Source: Amblyornis subalaris (taxonomy: Eukaryota > Chordata > Aves > Passeriformes > Ptilonorhynchidae). From it: 64,000 nt of DNA. Where the stretch lies: contig JACAXG010000079.1 of assembly GCA_018881555.1 (NCBI GenBank), positions 1,651,680 through 1,715,679 of the forward strand. The letters are read 5' to 3'. How positions within the stretch are numbered: position 1 is the first letter of the stretch; the number at the start of each line of letters is the position of its first letter. The position numbers and the translations under genes were made by a program. Positions 37,401 through 52,400 of this stretch are shown one piece after another. The notes under the pieces were generated by a model, which was given only the letters and a program-made list of their open reading frames with translations, was not told where the DNA came from and did not search any database.

Positions 37401-40400
37401 TCACAGAAGATGGAAGTGTATCATTAACATTACGAAATCAGAGGAATTTCAAGCATTAAGGCTGTCTGTGGCATAAAATTTAGTCTCAGTATATACATTT
37501 ACAATAATGCGTGTCTTCAGAATGTCATTTTTTTCCACACGCTCTGCATTCCTTAGAAGAGACAGTGAGTGTTTTAGGGTTAAATCNCAGTTTTATACAT
37601 GTCGGCTTTTTTTGCCACTGAGGACTGGAAGCTATGAATGGAATGGGGGCTCATGGCTGAATTAAGCCCTGGAAATTCGGGCTTAATTCTTCATTTTGCT
37701 TTAGACTTCTCTTTTAATACTGTAAAATCAGTTCAGCTTTGCACAAGAGATCACTTGTTGTATGTTCTTCATATTACGGAAGTATGACTTACTACAAGTG
37801 TGCCTGGGGCACAGGGAGTGCTTCTAGGAGCAGTACATGTTATATTTGCTGTTTCAGTCAATTGTATTTGCAGTCTTGCTTTAAAAACATGATAATCTGT
37901 ATGGTACACTGGTGGTGGGAAACTCATGCTGTGGAAAATAAATTACATGCTCATCTGATTGAACCANATTAAGAACACAAGTATGCATGTTCTTGCATTT
38001 CCTAACCTAGAAGTTTTCATAACGAATTCTTTACTTTATTGCATGAAGATATAAGAGTTGTTTCTAGCTTTCCAAACCCAAGAAGTAATAACTTGGTTTT
38101 AGCCATATAGCAAAGGAGTCCTAGGGACTAATACTTAAGAGATGTGCCTTTTGGGAAGACTGGTTGAAGGTTAACATGTTCTGTGACTGGTCTACATAGA
38201 GGAAGATAGGGCCTTTGCCTGCTGGGTTTAACATGTATGTGCAAAAAATTTTGTTCTTTTCATGGCCTTAAAGGGGAGTAAAAGCTCCTCTAGTTGGGAA
38301 GAGTCTGTGTTGAATCTTAGCTTTCCTTCTGTTTCATTTTACACTATCTGTTTTTTCTATCTCTGCAGCTAATTTGTTATTCACATTCCCAGACACAGTC
38401 CTTCCTTTTGACTTGTCTTAATTTCTTGGCTTTCTCATCAAATTCTCTTTCACCACAAAGAGCTAGTCAGATTTCTTGGGATCTTCACTTTCACTTTCTT
38501 GACAGATTCTTAATTTTAGTGGTTTTTTGTCAGGAGACCAAAGAACTCTACTAAGAAAAGAAGAGCAGGTTACTTCATTGAAGTACATGAGGGTTGCACA
38601 TAATGAAGAGATTTCCCCCAAGAGATCTTCAGGTTTTAAGAAAGGCAAAACNTTGGTGTTGGGAAAAAAGGTTGAATTTTCTGAGCTGCAACTCCCACTT
38701 TCCCCATTGTGCCCGCATAAAAAAAACCAAAACCAATTTGCAGCATAAACCTGCAAAAGATTTCTTCTAACTGATGTTTTGGCTAAGTCATAATTCCTCA
38801 GAAACATTTTTACTAATACATAGCTTTATTAGTTCCAGGTATAATGTAGTTAATTCCTAATTAAGCATCCTTGGATTCTTTTTAATTAGAAATAAATTTT
38901 AATGAATTAAATTTGAAGTTTACCTGTGATCATAGAACCTTTGGTTCATCACAGACTTCATTTCTTCATATATTAACTTTTTTCTTAAGATTAGGTTTAA
39001 ACTAAATTTAAAAATATCACAGGCTCATGTACTTCAGCTTTGAATTTTAAAATGCTTTACCTAGTAATTTTTGGAGCAAAAGGGTTTCTAATGCTAGGGA
39101 AATAGGAGATCTAGAGTAGGTAGAAAGGAATGTATTTCTCCTTTTCTTGTAATTTGGCATTTCTGAACTGTTGGCTTTTTTACTAACGTTTTGGCTTTAA
39201 GAAGATATTTCTATGTAAAAAAGATGGGTTTAGAAATGCATATAGATACTTTTCTTACCATATTGCTTTCTGTCAGAAGTCTGATGTTTTACTGGCAAAG
39301 TCATTGGTCTTCACTAGTATCCTGCACTTCATCAGCATGTAGAGTGAGGGATGGTTAAGTATACCACCAGGCACTGAAGCAAGCTTAAGTGTCCTTACAT
39401 CTCAGTTGATTGATTGATTGATTGATTTGGAAATGGGTATGAAGGCTGTGCATCTGCCATGTTTATGTGTTGGGTTGGTTGTTGGCTTTTTTCTATAACC
39501 TGTGAAAATTGCAGAACAGGTGAAAACATGTAATGTGATGATAGTCATGAATTGTACTAGATATGTGTACTGCTGCATGTTAATGTATAATTGATTTTAT
39601 CATTCATTTAGGTCAAATACATATTTTCTGACAAAACGGGTACCCTGACATGCAACGTCATGCAATTTAAGAAGTGTACTGTAGCAGGAGTTGCGTATGG
39701 GTAGGTATTTTTATATACTTTTCTTCATCTGTGTGCCTCTGCCTGTCCATATGTACCCATGCATTTATACTACAGCTAAAATAAACTTACACCTGACAAC
39801 ATCTACAACTAGCAGTCAGGTTTTTAGGGACTATGATATGTTACTTCCAANAGACAGCATCACTTCTGTCACAACATCTCTTCTTGCAAAGAGGAACAAA
39901 AATAAAGTTGAGATACCACAGGCTTTCTGCTGTAAGGCAACTTGAATATGCATGTTTTTGCCATTGTTTACTCTGTTTAATGTTGTTAGAAAATAAAAGC
40001 CTGAGGGAAGACTTGCAAAAACTTGATTGGTTATAGTTTATGAAGCCTCAAGAGAAACACGATATTTTTCCAATTTTCATGGCAATCTAGGCACTAGCAA
40101 AATAGTTGAAAAATGTTTTTTAATAAATTTAGTTTCATTAACTAACTACCTTTTTTTATACATGATCAATTTTTTTAGCATTTGTGATTCTTTCTCCTCT
40201 CCCTGTTCTATTTTTCCCTTGCTTCTTGTGCAGCCATTGCCCTGAGCCTGAGGATTATAGTGTTCCTTCAGATGATTGGTAAGCTCTAAAACTCATTTAG
40301 CTTCTGCTGTTTCTTGAAGATTCAAGTTTAAAAACAGTGAGCAATATATTTAGAAACAGAGCTAAATGTGACNTAGTTTACTACTCAGAAGTTATTTCAG

Positions 40401-43400
40401 CATTAAATTCATGCAGACTGACAGTCTTACACAAATTTATGCCTTCCAAGTTCTATGGCATTAGGTTGCATATTCTGGAATAGAATCACTAGTAGGGTCA
40501 CTGAAATATAGTGCGCTTATTCTACTGACAGTCCTGTACAATTCAAAATTATTTATTGGAGAGAAAGTTTTGACATTTATTATGTATTTGGTATTATGGT
40601 AACTTCAATCACACTTTTCTACTGTTAATAGTATGTTAGTAATAATCACTAATATGTGTAGAAAAAAACCTCCATATTTGAGAGTGAAAAATATGTCATG
40701 TTATTGTTACTATTTTACTTCCTACAGATAATTTTAGGGTATTAGCAGTACATAGTTCTGAACTGGAACTGATATTAGAGCACCCAAATATACTTGGGAC
40801 TAATATTAATCTCTTAATGGGGACCTCAGGAAAGATGAAGTCCTGGCTTCCTTTCTGCTGCCATCTACATGATACCTTGTACTTCTTCATCATAGTTTCT
40901 TAAACTAAATATTTGCAATACCATTCAAAGTAAGCTCAGATACATCAGGGGGAAAATGTCATTTACAGTCTTTAAATTATCACTATTGTATTTGTCGAAT
41001 TCAACAGGCAATGTCACACAAAACTGGAATGTATTGTCATCTTTTGTTGAAAATATTTGAAGGAAAAACAATCTTTGCTAAATTAGAAGAATCCTTTGTT
41101 TAGATAGAAAAAAAACCCCAACCCTGAATAATTCCTCCTACAACACATAAAATGTGGTACACATGCACACCCCAAAATCTTTCCTGACCTGAATATCATC
41201 ACTTGATGTAGGAGGAAAATTTTTCTTCAAGTGTAAGTGTGCTTAACTGCATACAATTGGTGTCATTAAAATAATGCAGTGCTTACATGAAATTGAGCAT
41301 GCTTGCTTCTAAGTTATTTATGAAGAAAGAATTGTTTTAACTAATACACATAAAAATCTTTATGAGCCCATCTGAAGTGGATAAACTGTTATCTGAACAG
41401 TAGTTAAAAAAAACCAACCCAAATCAGTACTTCCCTTTTACAGGCAATGAACATATTAGAAATACTTCTAAAATAAGATACTTAAGAAATTTCTTGGTGT
41501 GTAAATCTATTGCAATTAATAAAATCTGTTTGTGACAGTAGCATTTCTAGCCCTAAAATGACTAATATACTAAATCCCAAATATTTGAGATCTTTTATTT
41601 TGTTGTGTGTTAGAAAGAATTGCTTTCCACTTTATCACAACATACATCTGCAAATATTTTTCCTTATTTTAGCACCAAGAATCTGGAAAACTTCATCAGA
41701 AAGCTTTAAGCCAACAAAGCTTATATCTTAGATTCTAAACAAATGTAATGTGTCTGAAGATGTTAATATTTGGCACTTCAAGATCTTCTATTTGCGTCAC
41801 ATTTAAAAAAGAAGTCTTGGTGTAGGAGAATGCATCAAATTTCTCACTTTAATTATAGTTAGAAAAGTGATCCTTGCACGGCTGTACAGAGGAGGTTCTG
41901 CATTTTGTATTCCTCCATGGTAGGTACTGCAGGACTGAAACAGCTCACTTTTGGTTTTCATTGAGAATCGTTAGACTGACTTTGATGTGTGTGGCTTATC
42001 CTTCAATTTAAATCACCAAATATGTTTATTCTTTTGTAAGGTTATGTAATCCAAAGCGAGACCCAAAGTAAATGAAAAAAACCCCAACTTTCCTTCAGCT
42101 GGATTCACTTTCCAGCACTGTTTCGTTTCACTCAAATTCAAACTCAACTAGATTGTCTTAATACTCAGCTGTAGTATTAAGACTGTATCTGTAGTCAGCT
42201 GCAGTAACAAATCTTCTAGAAGTATCTACGTTTTTGAGCTCTCACATTCAGCCAGAATATTTGCGCAATTTGGGAGATGTTGGTGTATAACTTTATTTCT
42301 CCAGAACCACCACCTCCTTGCATCTCCTAAATCCATTGTTCCTGTGTCTTCTTTATCTATCAATTTAATATATTCCTTTTTGACCATAAGTAATAGGAAG
42401 CAAACCCTCTACACGCAGACTTCTCTGATGTCTGAACTTGTTTGTTTACCTCTTTCAGATACCACACTTCCTTTTCTGCAAACATTTAGAAACTATTCCA
42501 AAACTGCTCATTTCTTGATGAGATGTGATCTCTTTGGGTATATATTTTTTTGAGTCCCTTCTATAATCTCGTTCTAGAAATCAGAAGACAAGAAGCTACA
42601 GTCTAACTTTGTAGATATGTTTTTANTTTATCCTTCATTACCTGAAGTCAGTAGAGAGACTTTGCTGGATTTAAGTGTATTTATATAAACCAAGGTTTTT
42701 TTAAATTAAATAAACTTTGGAAATGTGAAACAAGTATCTTTTCAATTCTTTTTCTCACAGTATGTGATTGCAGCTATAGCCCAAAACTTGTGTTTGGATG
42801 ATTTGTATATAAATTATTAAAATGATGCTAAGAATGATCTCTTTTTTACTTAATTATTTCTAGGCAGGGCCCACAAAATGGAGAAGAAAAAATATTTAGT
42901 GATGTATCATTACTGGAGAATCTTCAAAACAATCATGTAAGTTACATAGAAACAATTACCATTGTTTTGTGAGATGAAACCATTGTTTTCAGTAAGTCAA
43001 AAGATTATGTCCTTTGAAGGAAGATAAATAAATTATGTATTTATGCAAAATCAGCATGACCTCATGAATACTTTTTTAATCGTTGCTGATATATATGGTA
43101 ATGAGATCCAACCCTTTTTTTTTCTCCCCTCCTTTTTTGTTTTGATGCTACNGTTCAGATGTTACGAGTTTGAAGAAGTCTTGTGTTCTTCATTCTGTGG
43201 GTATTTTACCAGTAGTCCTGCAGTTCATATGATGTCATGACATCCATTAAAGCTTTCAGGATGAGCCAAGTTAACTTATATCCTGAGATGACTTACCTGG
43301 ACTTAGAAGGGAGTCAGGAGTTAACCATATGCACTGGGTTTGTGTGCATGCTTCCATGAGGTTAGACCTTCAGGTCAGATGATTAAAAGAATGAGGCCCT

Positions 43401-46400
43401 TTGGGGGCTGGCATTTGCCCCAAAGAGACAATCTATTTCTCAGGAAGTTAACAAGTTAGTTTATGATCTGATTAAGAAACAGTGCCATCATTACCACTTT
43501 CTGGTTTTTGTTTGTACAGGAGATGGTTTTACCTAGTAATAACCAAGAACATGTACTTAAGATAGTGTAACTGTTTGTTCTCTTTTTGAAGAGTNTAAGT
43601 AAATCGCTCTTTTCTTTTCTTAAATTTTGTCTTCCCAGGAAGCTAGTTGCAGTTTAATTGGCAGACAGTGAAGCATTTTTTTCTTACAAACAGGGCAGGC
43701 TTTAATGGGGGACATCTGAGAGAAATTCTCAAGTGTATCTAAAGCAGAGGGGACTCTTACACTTAGCTGCACGGGCCATTTATATTTACAGTGCTAGTAA
43801 CAGAGAGAGTAGCACAGTTTGAAAGAGACATCAACTATTACTGCTGTTGTAAAGTGTCCTTGGTGTGCAAGTGTTGAATCTTCGAAGTTTTCTGGTAGAT
43901 AGGTAGTACTAAGTATATATATTACGAGCATGCAAGCTATAAAAATGCATTTGTATGCATCTTAAAAGTTCAGGTACACATTCAAAAAGAGGTTTCACCT
44001 CTGTATTTTAAATGTGTTCTGAAGTGCTTTGGAAAAGAATTCATAATTCAACCTTCTGAATACATCTTAGAGGATCTGGGGGCGCTCAGTGGAAGAGAAC
44101 AGGAACCTGCTCCACTTAGTGTTTCTGCACTATGGAATTAAATTAGGTTTTCAGAGATTATTGTATTTGGTAGAGTAACTGTAATGCTATTCTTAGTCTG
44201 CTACAAATCCGAAATACTATAAATATGCTACAAGAAACGCTCAGTTGAGGTTGCAGCTGCTTTGAGCTCACTTACAGGGAATACTGGGGTTTCTTTTAAA
44301 AAACCATTCAGGAGTCAGTTCATTCATTTTGCAAATGCCAGCTATACAAATAAGGTTCTTAGATGTATTCATCAAGTCCAATCAGCTATTTTGCTTATAT
44401 ATTTATTTTCCTCTCTTTTGGCTAAATAATTTTTAATCATTTCTGCTTTTTACACTTTGGAGAGCCTAATATATATATTCATCTAAATGTCTTCTTTAAA
44501 AGCAGTCTGTCTGTCTCATCTTGCAACATTTTCTATGTGATTTTTGTTTTCTACATCTTTCTAAAGGTTTTAAAAAAGTCTTTTCAGTATTAGACAAAAG
44601 TAAAAGACATTATTTTTTAGTAAAAAAANCAGCATCCAAAGAGACTTCTGTGAATAAGGTAAAATTCTTTCAATACATCATTCAGACTTAACTTCCCTAA
44701 AAAATGCTTATTTGAACTGTTCTATGTTTCTGGTTATCTAATTTTGATTGTTAAGATAGCAAATGCCACTAAATTCTATTTTTATAACCAGTGTGTAAGT
44801 ATAGAAGGAAAAAGTTATTCTGCGTGCTGAAATTAGTGTACAGATAGTGTTCATTTAATTTTTGTGGGCTATTATTTGTCTATATCTGTTATTAAATTTT
44901 AGTTGTTTATTGCTTAAATGATTAATCACACTCTGATGTCTTTTCTTCTTCTTAGCCAACTGCACCTATAATATGTGAGTTTTTGACGATGATGGCAGTG
45001 TGTCATACAGCAGTTCCAGAACGAGAAGGTGATAAAATTATATATCAAGCAGCATCTCCAGGTGAGACTCAAATAACTCAGTGAACATAACATATTCATC
45101 AACTCAAGAAGCAAATTTTATTCATTTTATTGTTTTTTGAAGTATCTTCCAAAATTTAAAGAAAAACCCCTATCCCCCATGAAGAATTGCTATCAGCTAA
45201 AATAAGTTTTGTCAAAAAAGAATTTAGACTTTTTAAATTTTCTTTAGAAAATGTATGTGAATATCCTATGAATTATGTAAGGACAAAGAATCAGTAACCA
45301 TATAGCACTACTAAGGTGTTGCAGATTGCTGTGGAATTCTAAAGGAACTGCTCAGAAGTAAACAAAAATCAAATCAGGAGACATATTGATGTCCTTGTTT
45401 GTGAACCTATTCTGTACTTGGTAACCATGATATTGATTTAGAACAGAGACTGTGTATTCGAAACAGAAATGTTTTTAATAGGATAGAAGTTGTGATAAAT
45501 TCTATTAGAGATTGAGCAAAGATTATAGTGCAAAAGGTCTGTTTGAGGCCTATTGTGGTTCATAGACAGTTTTTGAATTCAGGAAATGAGGAAGCAAGGC
45601 AAAATGATTAAAATGTGTTACAAGTTATGATGAGAGAAATTACTTAAAGAGCAGAAGGTCTTCCCTGGCTGCCTCACCTTCTAGGTGGCTCTCTCTCTCA
45701 ATCCAGTCCTTCAACAGATGGAAGACAAGGGCAGAGGTAGGGCCATAAATAAAGTTAACTAGGTCATGGCTATGGCTATGTTTTATTGGATATTGCAAGC
45801 AAATTCCATTCTGACATCCTGAGCGTCTTGGAGAGAACTGATGACTATTGGAGACATGATTGCTGGTTTCCTGAATGTAGACATTGAAGTTATCCATTAT
45901 TTACAAGAATGACTTACCACTCTTATCCTCAAAACCAGGATTTAAAGAAAAAGGAACACACCTTGTCCAGTGCCCTACTGAGGAAAGTGCTAGCCTGGGT
46001 GCTTTGAAGAGGATGCTCTCGTTACTGAGCTGCTAGGCATGTTCCTTTCAGGGCTTATTTTCTCTGAACTGTAAACTCATTTCATCAGTTTTAACAGGAG
46101 AAATAAAGAGTTCTTTTCAGCATCACATCTAATCTTAAAACCCATAAAGGAAAAAGGAAGTCAAAAGTAGAAAAACTTGGACTGTGTTGATTAAATCATG
46201 GGGTAAAGTAACAGTTTTCTGGTACATTTGTAAAATAACTATTGAACTTGCTGCAGATGAAGGAGCATTGGTCAGAGCAGCCAGGCATCTTCGTTTTGTA
46301 TTCACTGGAAGGACACCTGACTCAGTAATCATTGAGTCTGTAAGTACATTGGAGTAACATACTAATTTACTGTATTTGCTTCTGCTTTAGTTTAAATAAT

Positions 46401-49400
46401 GTGAATAACGGCATCATGATACATTTATATTGACATGTTTGGTTGGGTTTGGTTCTTTTGCTTGAGGGNTTTTTTTTATTAATTCTCACCCTTTAATTTT
46501 TTTTTAATCAGTTGGGACATGAAGAGAGATATGAACTGCTAAATGTCCTGGAATTTACAAGGTAAATTTGTACTTGGTGTCTTTTTTTGTGAAAATACTT
46601 AGGAACTTCTCTCGTGGGTAAAAATGTTTGCATTTTTTATATTTTTACAGGCAAAGTATGCAGGTTGTGTAGCTTTTATCTCTGTAATCTGTAAACACAC
46701 TATAGGCAAAGCAGTATACATAATTAAGATTACACTTCCTGGTTTATTGTAAAACATTTTCAGAGGCTGTTTCTTTTTCCTGTTGTGTACGTTGTGACTA
46801 ATATTTTTTACTTTTGCTTTTGCTCAAAGATTGAAAAAACCTTTGATCTTAAAAAAATTCTTTGAAAAAATAGTATAGGAAAGTACTCAAACTTCTAAAT
46901 GTATTTCTGAAAGCCCTGGCACCATATGAGTTATTCAAAACTAAGCGTGTTTATCTTGACTGATAAAACTAAGTTTTGCATTTGACCTTAAATACACTTG
47001 TATAATTATGGCTTGTTTAAATACTCTGGACTGAAACTCATTATCTTCTGAGTAGCACCACTACAGCGTTGACCAATTAGTTTTCTTGGAATATGAGTTT
47101 ATCACATACTTCACCTTCACTAAAAATTTTATGTTAAAGTTGTAATAAAGCTACCCATAAGAAATATGAATGCAGTTTCACTTCTTAGGGACAGCTGTTT
47201 AAATTGTATCTGTGTATGCTGTCTGTGTTCTAAGTGTTTGTGTAAGCCCATTGCTTACTTTGGCACAGGATAAGGAAGGGATTTGCATGTAGAGGAAGCC
47301 ACTTTTTTTCTTAAAATGATTACTCATAATTGTGGCTGTGGAAGGTGATTGTTGTTTTCCTTCCTGTCCTATGATGTTTCCCTTGAGCTTAGCTAAAGAA
47401 ACAAAAAGAAAAAAAAAAAAATCCAATGCAGTACTGGAGAGGCAGACTGAAGATTTATAAATTGGGTGAAATCAGAGTAGTTGCCTATAGTTATTGTAAT
47501 AATAATAATAATATGAAGCATAATAATATGAAACATTATATATAATAATATGAAACATAATAGAAGATGTGAGAAAAAGTAATTTTTATGGTTTTGAATG
47601 TCTTTTAATGTCTGCAATTAACGGTTTTATATATCGTAGAGGACATACATGAATTTTTTGAGATCTGTTATGGTTTCATTTTTTTTTTTGCTGGCATTTC
47701 TTGCATTTTATTTTCTTGAAAGTTAGCAAGTATGTAGTGCAAAGTGCATTGTTGTTAATTTGACTTCTGTGAAAGTTCATACTGCATTTCTGGAGTAGCA
47801 GTGAAGGATTCCTACTTTGTTTCTGGTCTTGATCTTTGTCTTGATTTCGTAGCTTGTTTTTTTTTGAACTTCTGTGTCAGTCTAAAATTGTAATATGAAC
47901 AGTGATATTTTATGGAGATATGAGAATTGCTTTTAAATATTAACTTTTGGAGGATTAAGTTTTTCGGAGGATACTGGTCGCAGAAGTTTATTCAGTATTC
48001 AGGCTTTTTAGCTGTTTTTGATCTTATTTTGCAATATTCAGCTTTGCTTGGAATTGACTTATTGGAAGCACTAGAGGTCACCCGTGTGCCACAGCAAGAG
48101 AAATTTTGGCTCCAGAACAACACCATTTGTATGGGTAGAAGCATGTACCTTCAGAGAAGTAATCTGCTTTGAATAAACTGTTGAACTAAGAGTTTGCAGG
48201 TGTTCCAAGTTTTTCCCAGAAAAAAATGCAAATTAGTTCCTTGCCGCTTTCCAGTAACAAGCTAGATTAAGACTCTTCTGCAAGTAGAGTGCAACAGTGT
48301 CAACCTTTGATAGGATAGTCTTTCAGAGAAGAGTGTTACAGGAGTAAAACTTGCGGGAATACTTGGTCGACTTTTCACTTCTGGTATTCTTTTTTCAGTG
48401 ATTATACTTGTGCCTGTGAAAAGAGAAGTAGACTTACACAATATGCTAATTATACTTTTTTCATCGCAAGAAAGTAATTGTCAGTCTAACTGGCAGGTGA
48501 GAATACTGAAAGCATACTGAAAGTAGTATACGGATAATTCTTAACCAGCTGACAAGTATTTCTAAAATGTAGTGCTAATCTCTGTGGAGCAAATAGTGTC
48601 TTAATAACTTCTGCTGAGTTTATGTTGCTCCAGTAGGCAGTCTGCTCAGATGCCTCAACTGCTGTGGTACCTTTAATTCTAGGAAGTGAAGAGTTGTTCA
48701 GATCATCTGCTGTTCAGGGCTCCCTGTACTATTAGGGATGGAATTGTGCAGGGTTGTCCCTGTTCTTGTATTCTGTCACCTGGTCCTGTAACAAATAGAA
48801 AAACTGCTGCCGTCTCTTGGCAGCTCAAAACAGCTCCTGTGTGCAGCCACACCAATGCGTCTACAGCGCAGGGGAAAGCAAGGCACTGTGTCAGAGATCC
48901 AGAACCACAGAATGTCTTACGTTTGGTTTGAGTTCCTGTGCCAGCTACATGCACTATCTTTACCTGGGCAAGTTGCAAAAGTGAATAGGATTTTGAGGGT
49001 GTAGTTTCTTCTGTCGTTAGGTATAAGCAATGTCCACTCTCAGTGAACAAATTGCACGTCAGTCCTTGCATCAACATGTCATTTCTAACAATTCTACTGA
49101 ATGAGGTTTTGATTTCTATCTGCTTCTTTTCCTAGAGGAATGAATTGCATTTTTAGCACCATAATTAATTTCACTGGCAAGTATTGCGTACATATGTGGT
49201 AATAATATCTCAGTATCTGGAGTATGTACTGTCTATTGATTTGATGACTGATTTTCATCTGTATCCTTGGGGCATACCTCCATAGCCTAGCAGAAACCAT
49301 CTGTGATAGTTACAGTTTAAAGCTTCTTGTCTGCATTCCTATATTTTTGATTTAGAATGCCAATGTATGTACCTGTAATACATACGTTGACTACTCTCTC

Positions 49401-52400
49401 CTGTCTGGTCGGTTTCATGAGTAATCCACATTGCCTTGGCTGGTGTACTGGGCAGACAGAAGGTGTCCTAGAGCGCTTGAGGCCTTACGTCCTCTCTGTC
49501 ATTCAAAGAGGTCCAGAATACACAGGTTCCTGTTTTGTGACTGAAAACTGATACTTCTAAAAGTAAAAAAATAATGAGTGGCTGACGGAGGAGGTACCAA
49601 AACTCTAGCCTGTGTTTGCTTTCTGTGGTTGTTTCATCTTAAATCAAGTCAGATTTTAGAGTAACAGAACCTACCAAGAGCTACTTCTGAAAGTGGCAAA
49701 TCTTGTGACTGAGGGAAGTATTTCTGTCCCTTTGAAATGCTTCTGTCTCTTTGTAATCCCATGGCAATTCCATGGGAATTACCAGCTATTCTGCCTCTTT
49801 TTAACAGCCCAGAGGGTTACCCAGCCTGCAGGTATATAGAGATCACAGCAGTGGGTTTGCAGGATTCCATAGCAATGGGGGCTTTATTTTCTACTTTTTT
49901 TTTTTTTTTATGACAGATCACTACAAGTTACTGTTAATAAAGGAATGTATACACACACTGAGAGTGATTTGCACAGGGATGGCTCTTAGAGAGGCTGCAT
50001 GTTGGGTACAAGTAGGTCATTTGTCTGGGGCACAGACATAAGGGGTGCAGGACACCACCACATTCAGCAGTCAGTAGATGCTGCTAAGTTCTGTATTTCA
50101 GCCAGTAGATGATGGTGTGTTCTTTTCTCCCAGATCAATTTTTGTTTTTCCAGATTTTTGTCAATTCCTACTTTCTCATGATATTTTCTCCCTTTTCCAG
50201 ACAAAAAGTTGTAGTTACAGTTTTTTGTTTTGTGCATATTGATGGTATCTCAGGATGTCTCCAGTTTCTAGACTGGCAGGCATTTTCTCTGTTACTATTT
50301 CAGCAATTTTTCAGCTATTTTTCGCCTTATAACCAGGTCATCCTTATGGCTGCTCACATCATTCTGCGGTGAAGAAGCAAAACAAAANAATGGTCTCACA
50401 CTGACAGTTATTTGTAGTAGTGCAATTTTGTGGTTTACTGTAGTTTACCAGGAAAAGGAAATAAAACTGTTGCTGCGATGAAAAGGCTCATAAAAAGTTA
50501 GAAGTCCTTGACGGTAACTCTTGGTCATTAGCTTTATTGCAGTTTTACTGAAAAAGTGTATGTCAGTCAAGATTCAATATCTGTCTGTATAACTAAATTT
50601 TGAGAACACTGCAGGAAAACATTGGTTATTCTTTGATACCTCTGTGGTAGAATAATATGCAGCTCTACGCAGGACTTCAAGGTTGCAATCTTCTGGATTG
50701 CAAGACGAGTACAAAACTGCTGAGTTTTTACCTGTCAAGGGCAGATATATCAAATTATTGTTTATATACACCCTAACCTACTGTAATCCCTCCATAATTT
50801 CTGAACTGAACATTCAGGCAAGTGTAATGAATTTAAGCAGCGGTAGGCTAGATAGTCTTGGCAGGAATCAGTGTGGATCTGAGAGTTGTTTGTATTTTAG
50901 GCAGCTTAACTAGTTTAGATGATCTTAATTTCTACAGTGTTGTCTAAGTAGGTTCCCAACTGGATAATTCTAAAGTTTTTTGGAACTCTGCTTATCTGAG
51001 TTTTTTTGGATTAGAGGTGAAATGGAAAAGGAGTTGCAGTACTTAATGACTTTATATGCTCTCTTGTGAATTATTCACAGTAACAATGCAATTTAATACT
51101 GCTGTTCAGAAGTTTTTACTTGAAACAAAGTGCACGCACAGGTGGAATTGGAAAATACTTTCCTGAAGATATTATTCAGTCTGTTACTTCAGCAGTCATT
51201 ATAAAATTCTTTCCTTCACCTATATCCACATACCATTTACAGGATGTTTTCCATGGCAGTCTGAACTTCGGGAACCATTCATACAATAATGCTATTTGAT
51301 GATGTATAAATGGGATCCACTTCCAACTAGAACCAAAACTGTAAAAGGACCATTTATTTCCATCGCAGTTTTACTGTGAACTGTTGTGTGAGAAATGTTT
51401 TGTTCTCTGAATAGTTTCTGTAGATTTATTTATAAAGTTGAAATTTGAAAGACTTATGGTATAAATACACGTCTTGACAGGACATGATCTTGCACCTAAA
51501 GAATGCTTGTTGGCAAGCCTCGAAGGGAAGAATACAGAAAGCAGGCTATGACAGTCTTCTCCATGCTTTCCTCCAGTTTCTACCTCAGTTATGAGGACAA
51601 AAAGAAAAAATACTTGGATTTTATTAATCCAAGAGAGCCAGAAAGTAGATAAAATTAGTCCTGCTCCTTTCCAGTTCTCAGCGTACTGAAAACTTCACGT
51701 GATAAATGAAATTCTGGGATGATAGTAATAGGATTGCAGCACAGCACAGTGTATGAGACTCTGGCTGGCTGGGAAAGAAGAAAAAATTGAAATAGTCCAT
51801 GATACACTACCTCTTTATGATATTGGTCACAAGTGCTTTGTGCTTTAAGATGGTTTTTTGTCATCAGTAGACAGTATTCAGATGAAGGCGAAAATTCTCA
51901 AAATCTTTCTAATGGGAAAAAGACCTACAGAAGTATGCACAGAAAAATAGCATTCGTTTTAATTATCAGACAGTAAAACTGTTTTTCCATTCCAGTCACC
52001 TGAGAACATAATTCAGAATAAGTAGCCCTGACTTCTTATCCTGTGTCTAATAGTATTAGGTAAAATACTGGTATGCTTATATTTACAAACTACCTAATAN
52101 AGAGCATTTATTTCTCTTTCAGCACTAGGAAGAGAATGTCAGTGATAGTTCGCACACCATCAGGAAAGTTAAGGCTCTACTGCAAAGGAGCTGTGAGTTT
52201 TATTCTGTTTTCACTGTAACAAAGAATATATGCTACCAATACAAATATGAAAGCAAAAGGTTGCTAGAACTGCAGTCAAAACATTGAAAATGTGGGGGAA
52301 GGAATGCTGATGTACCTCTTTCAATTTACGTCATTTTGCTATGTAGCTGTTCGATGTAATACACTAGTTAATGTCTTTTTTTACTAACTGCCTATAAAGG

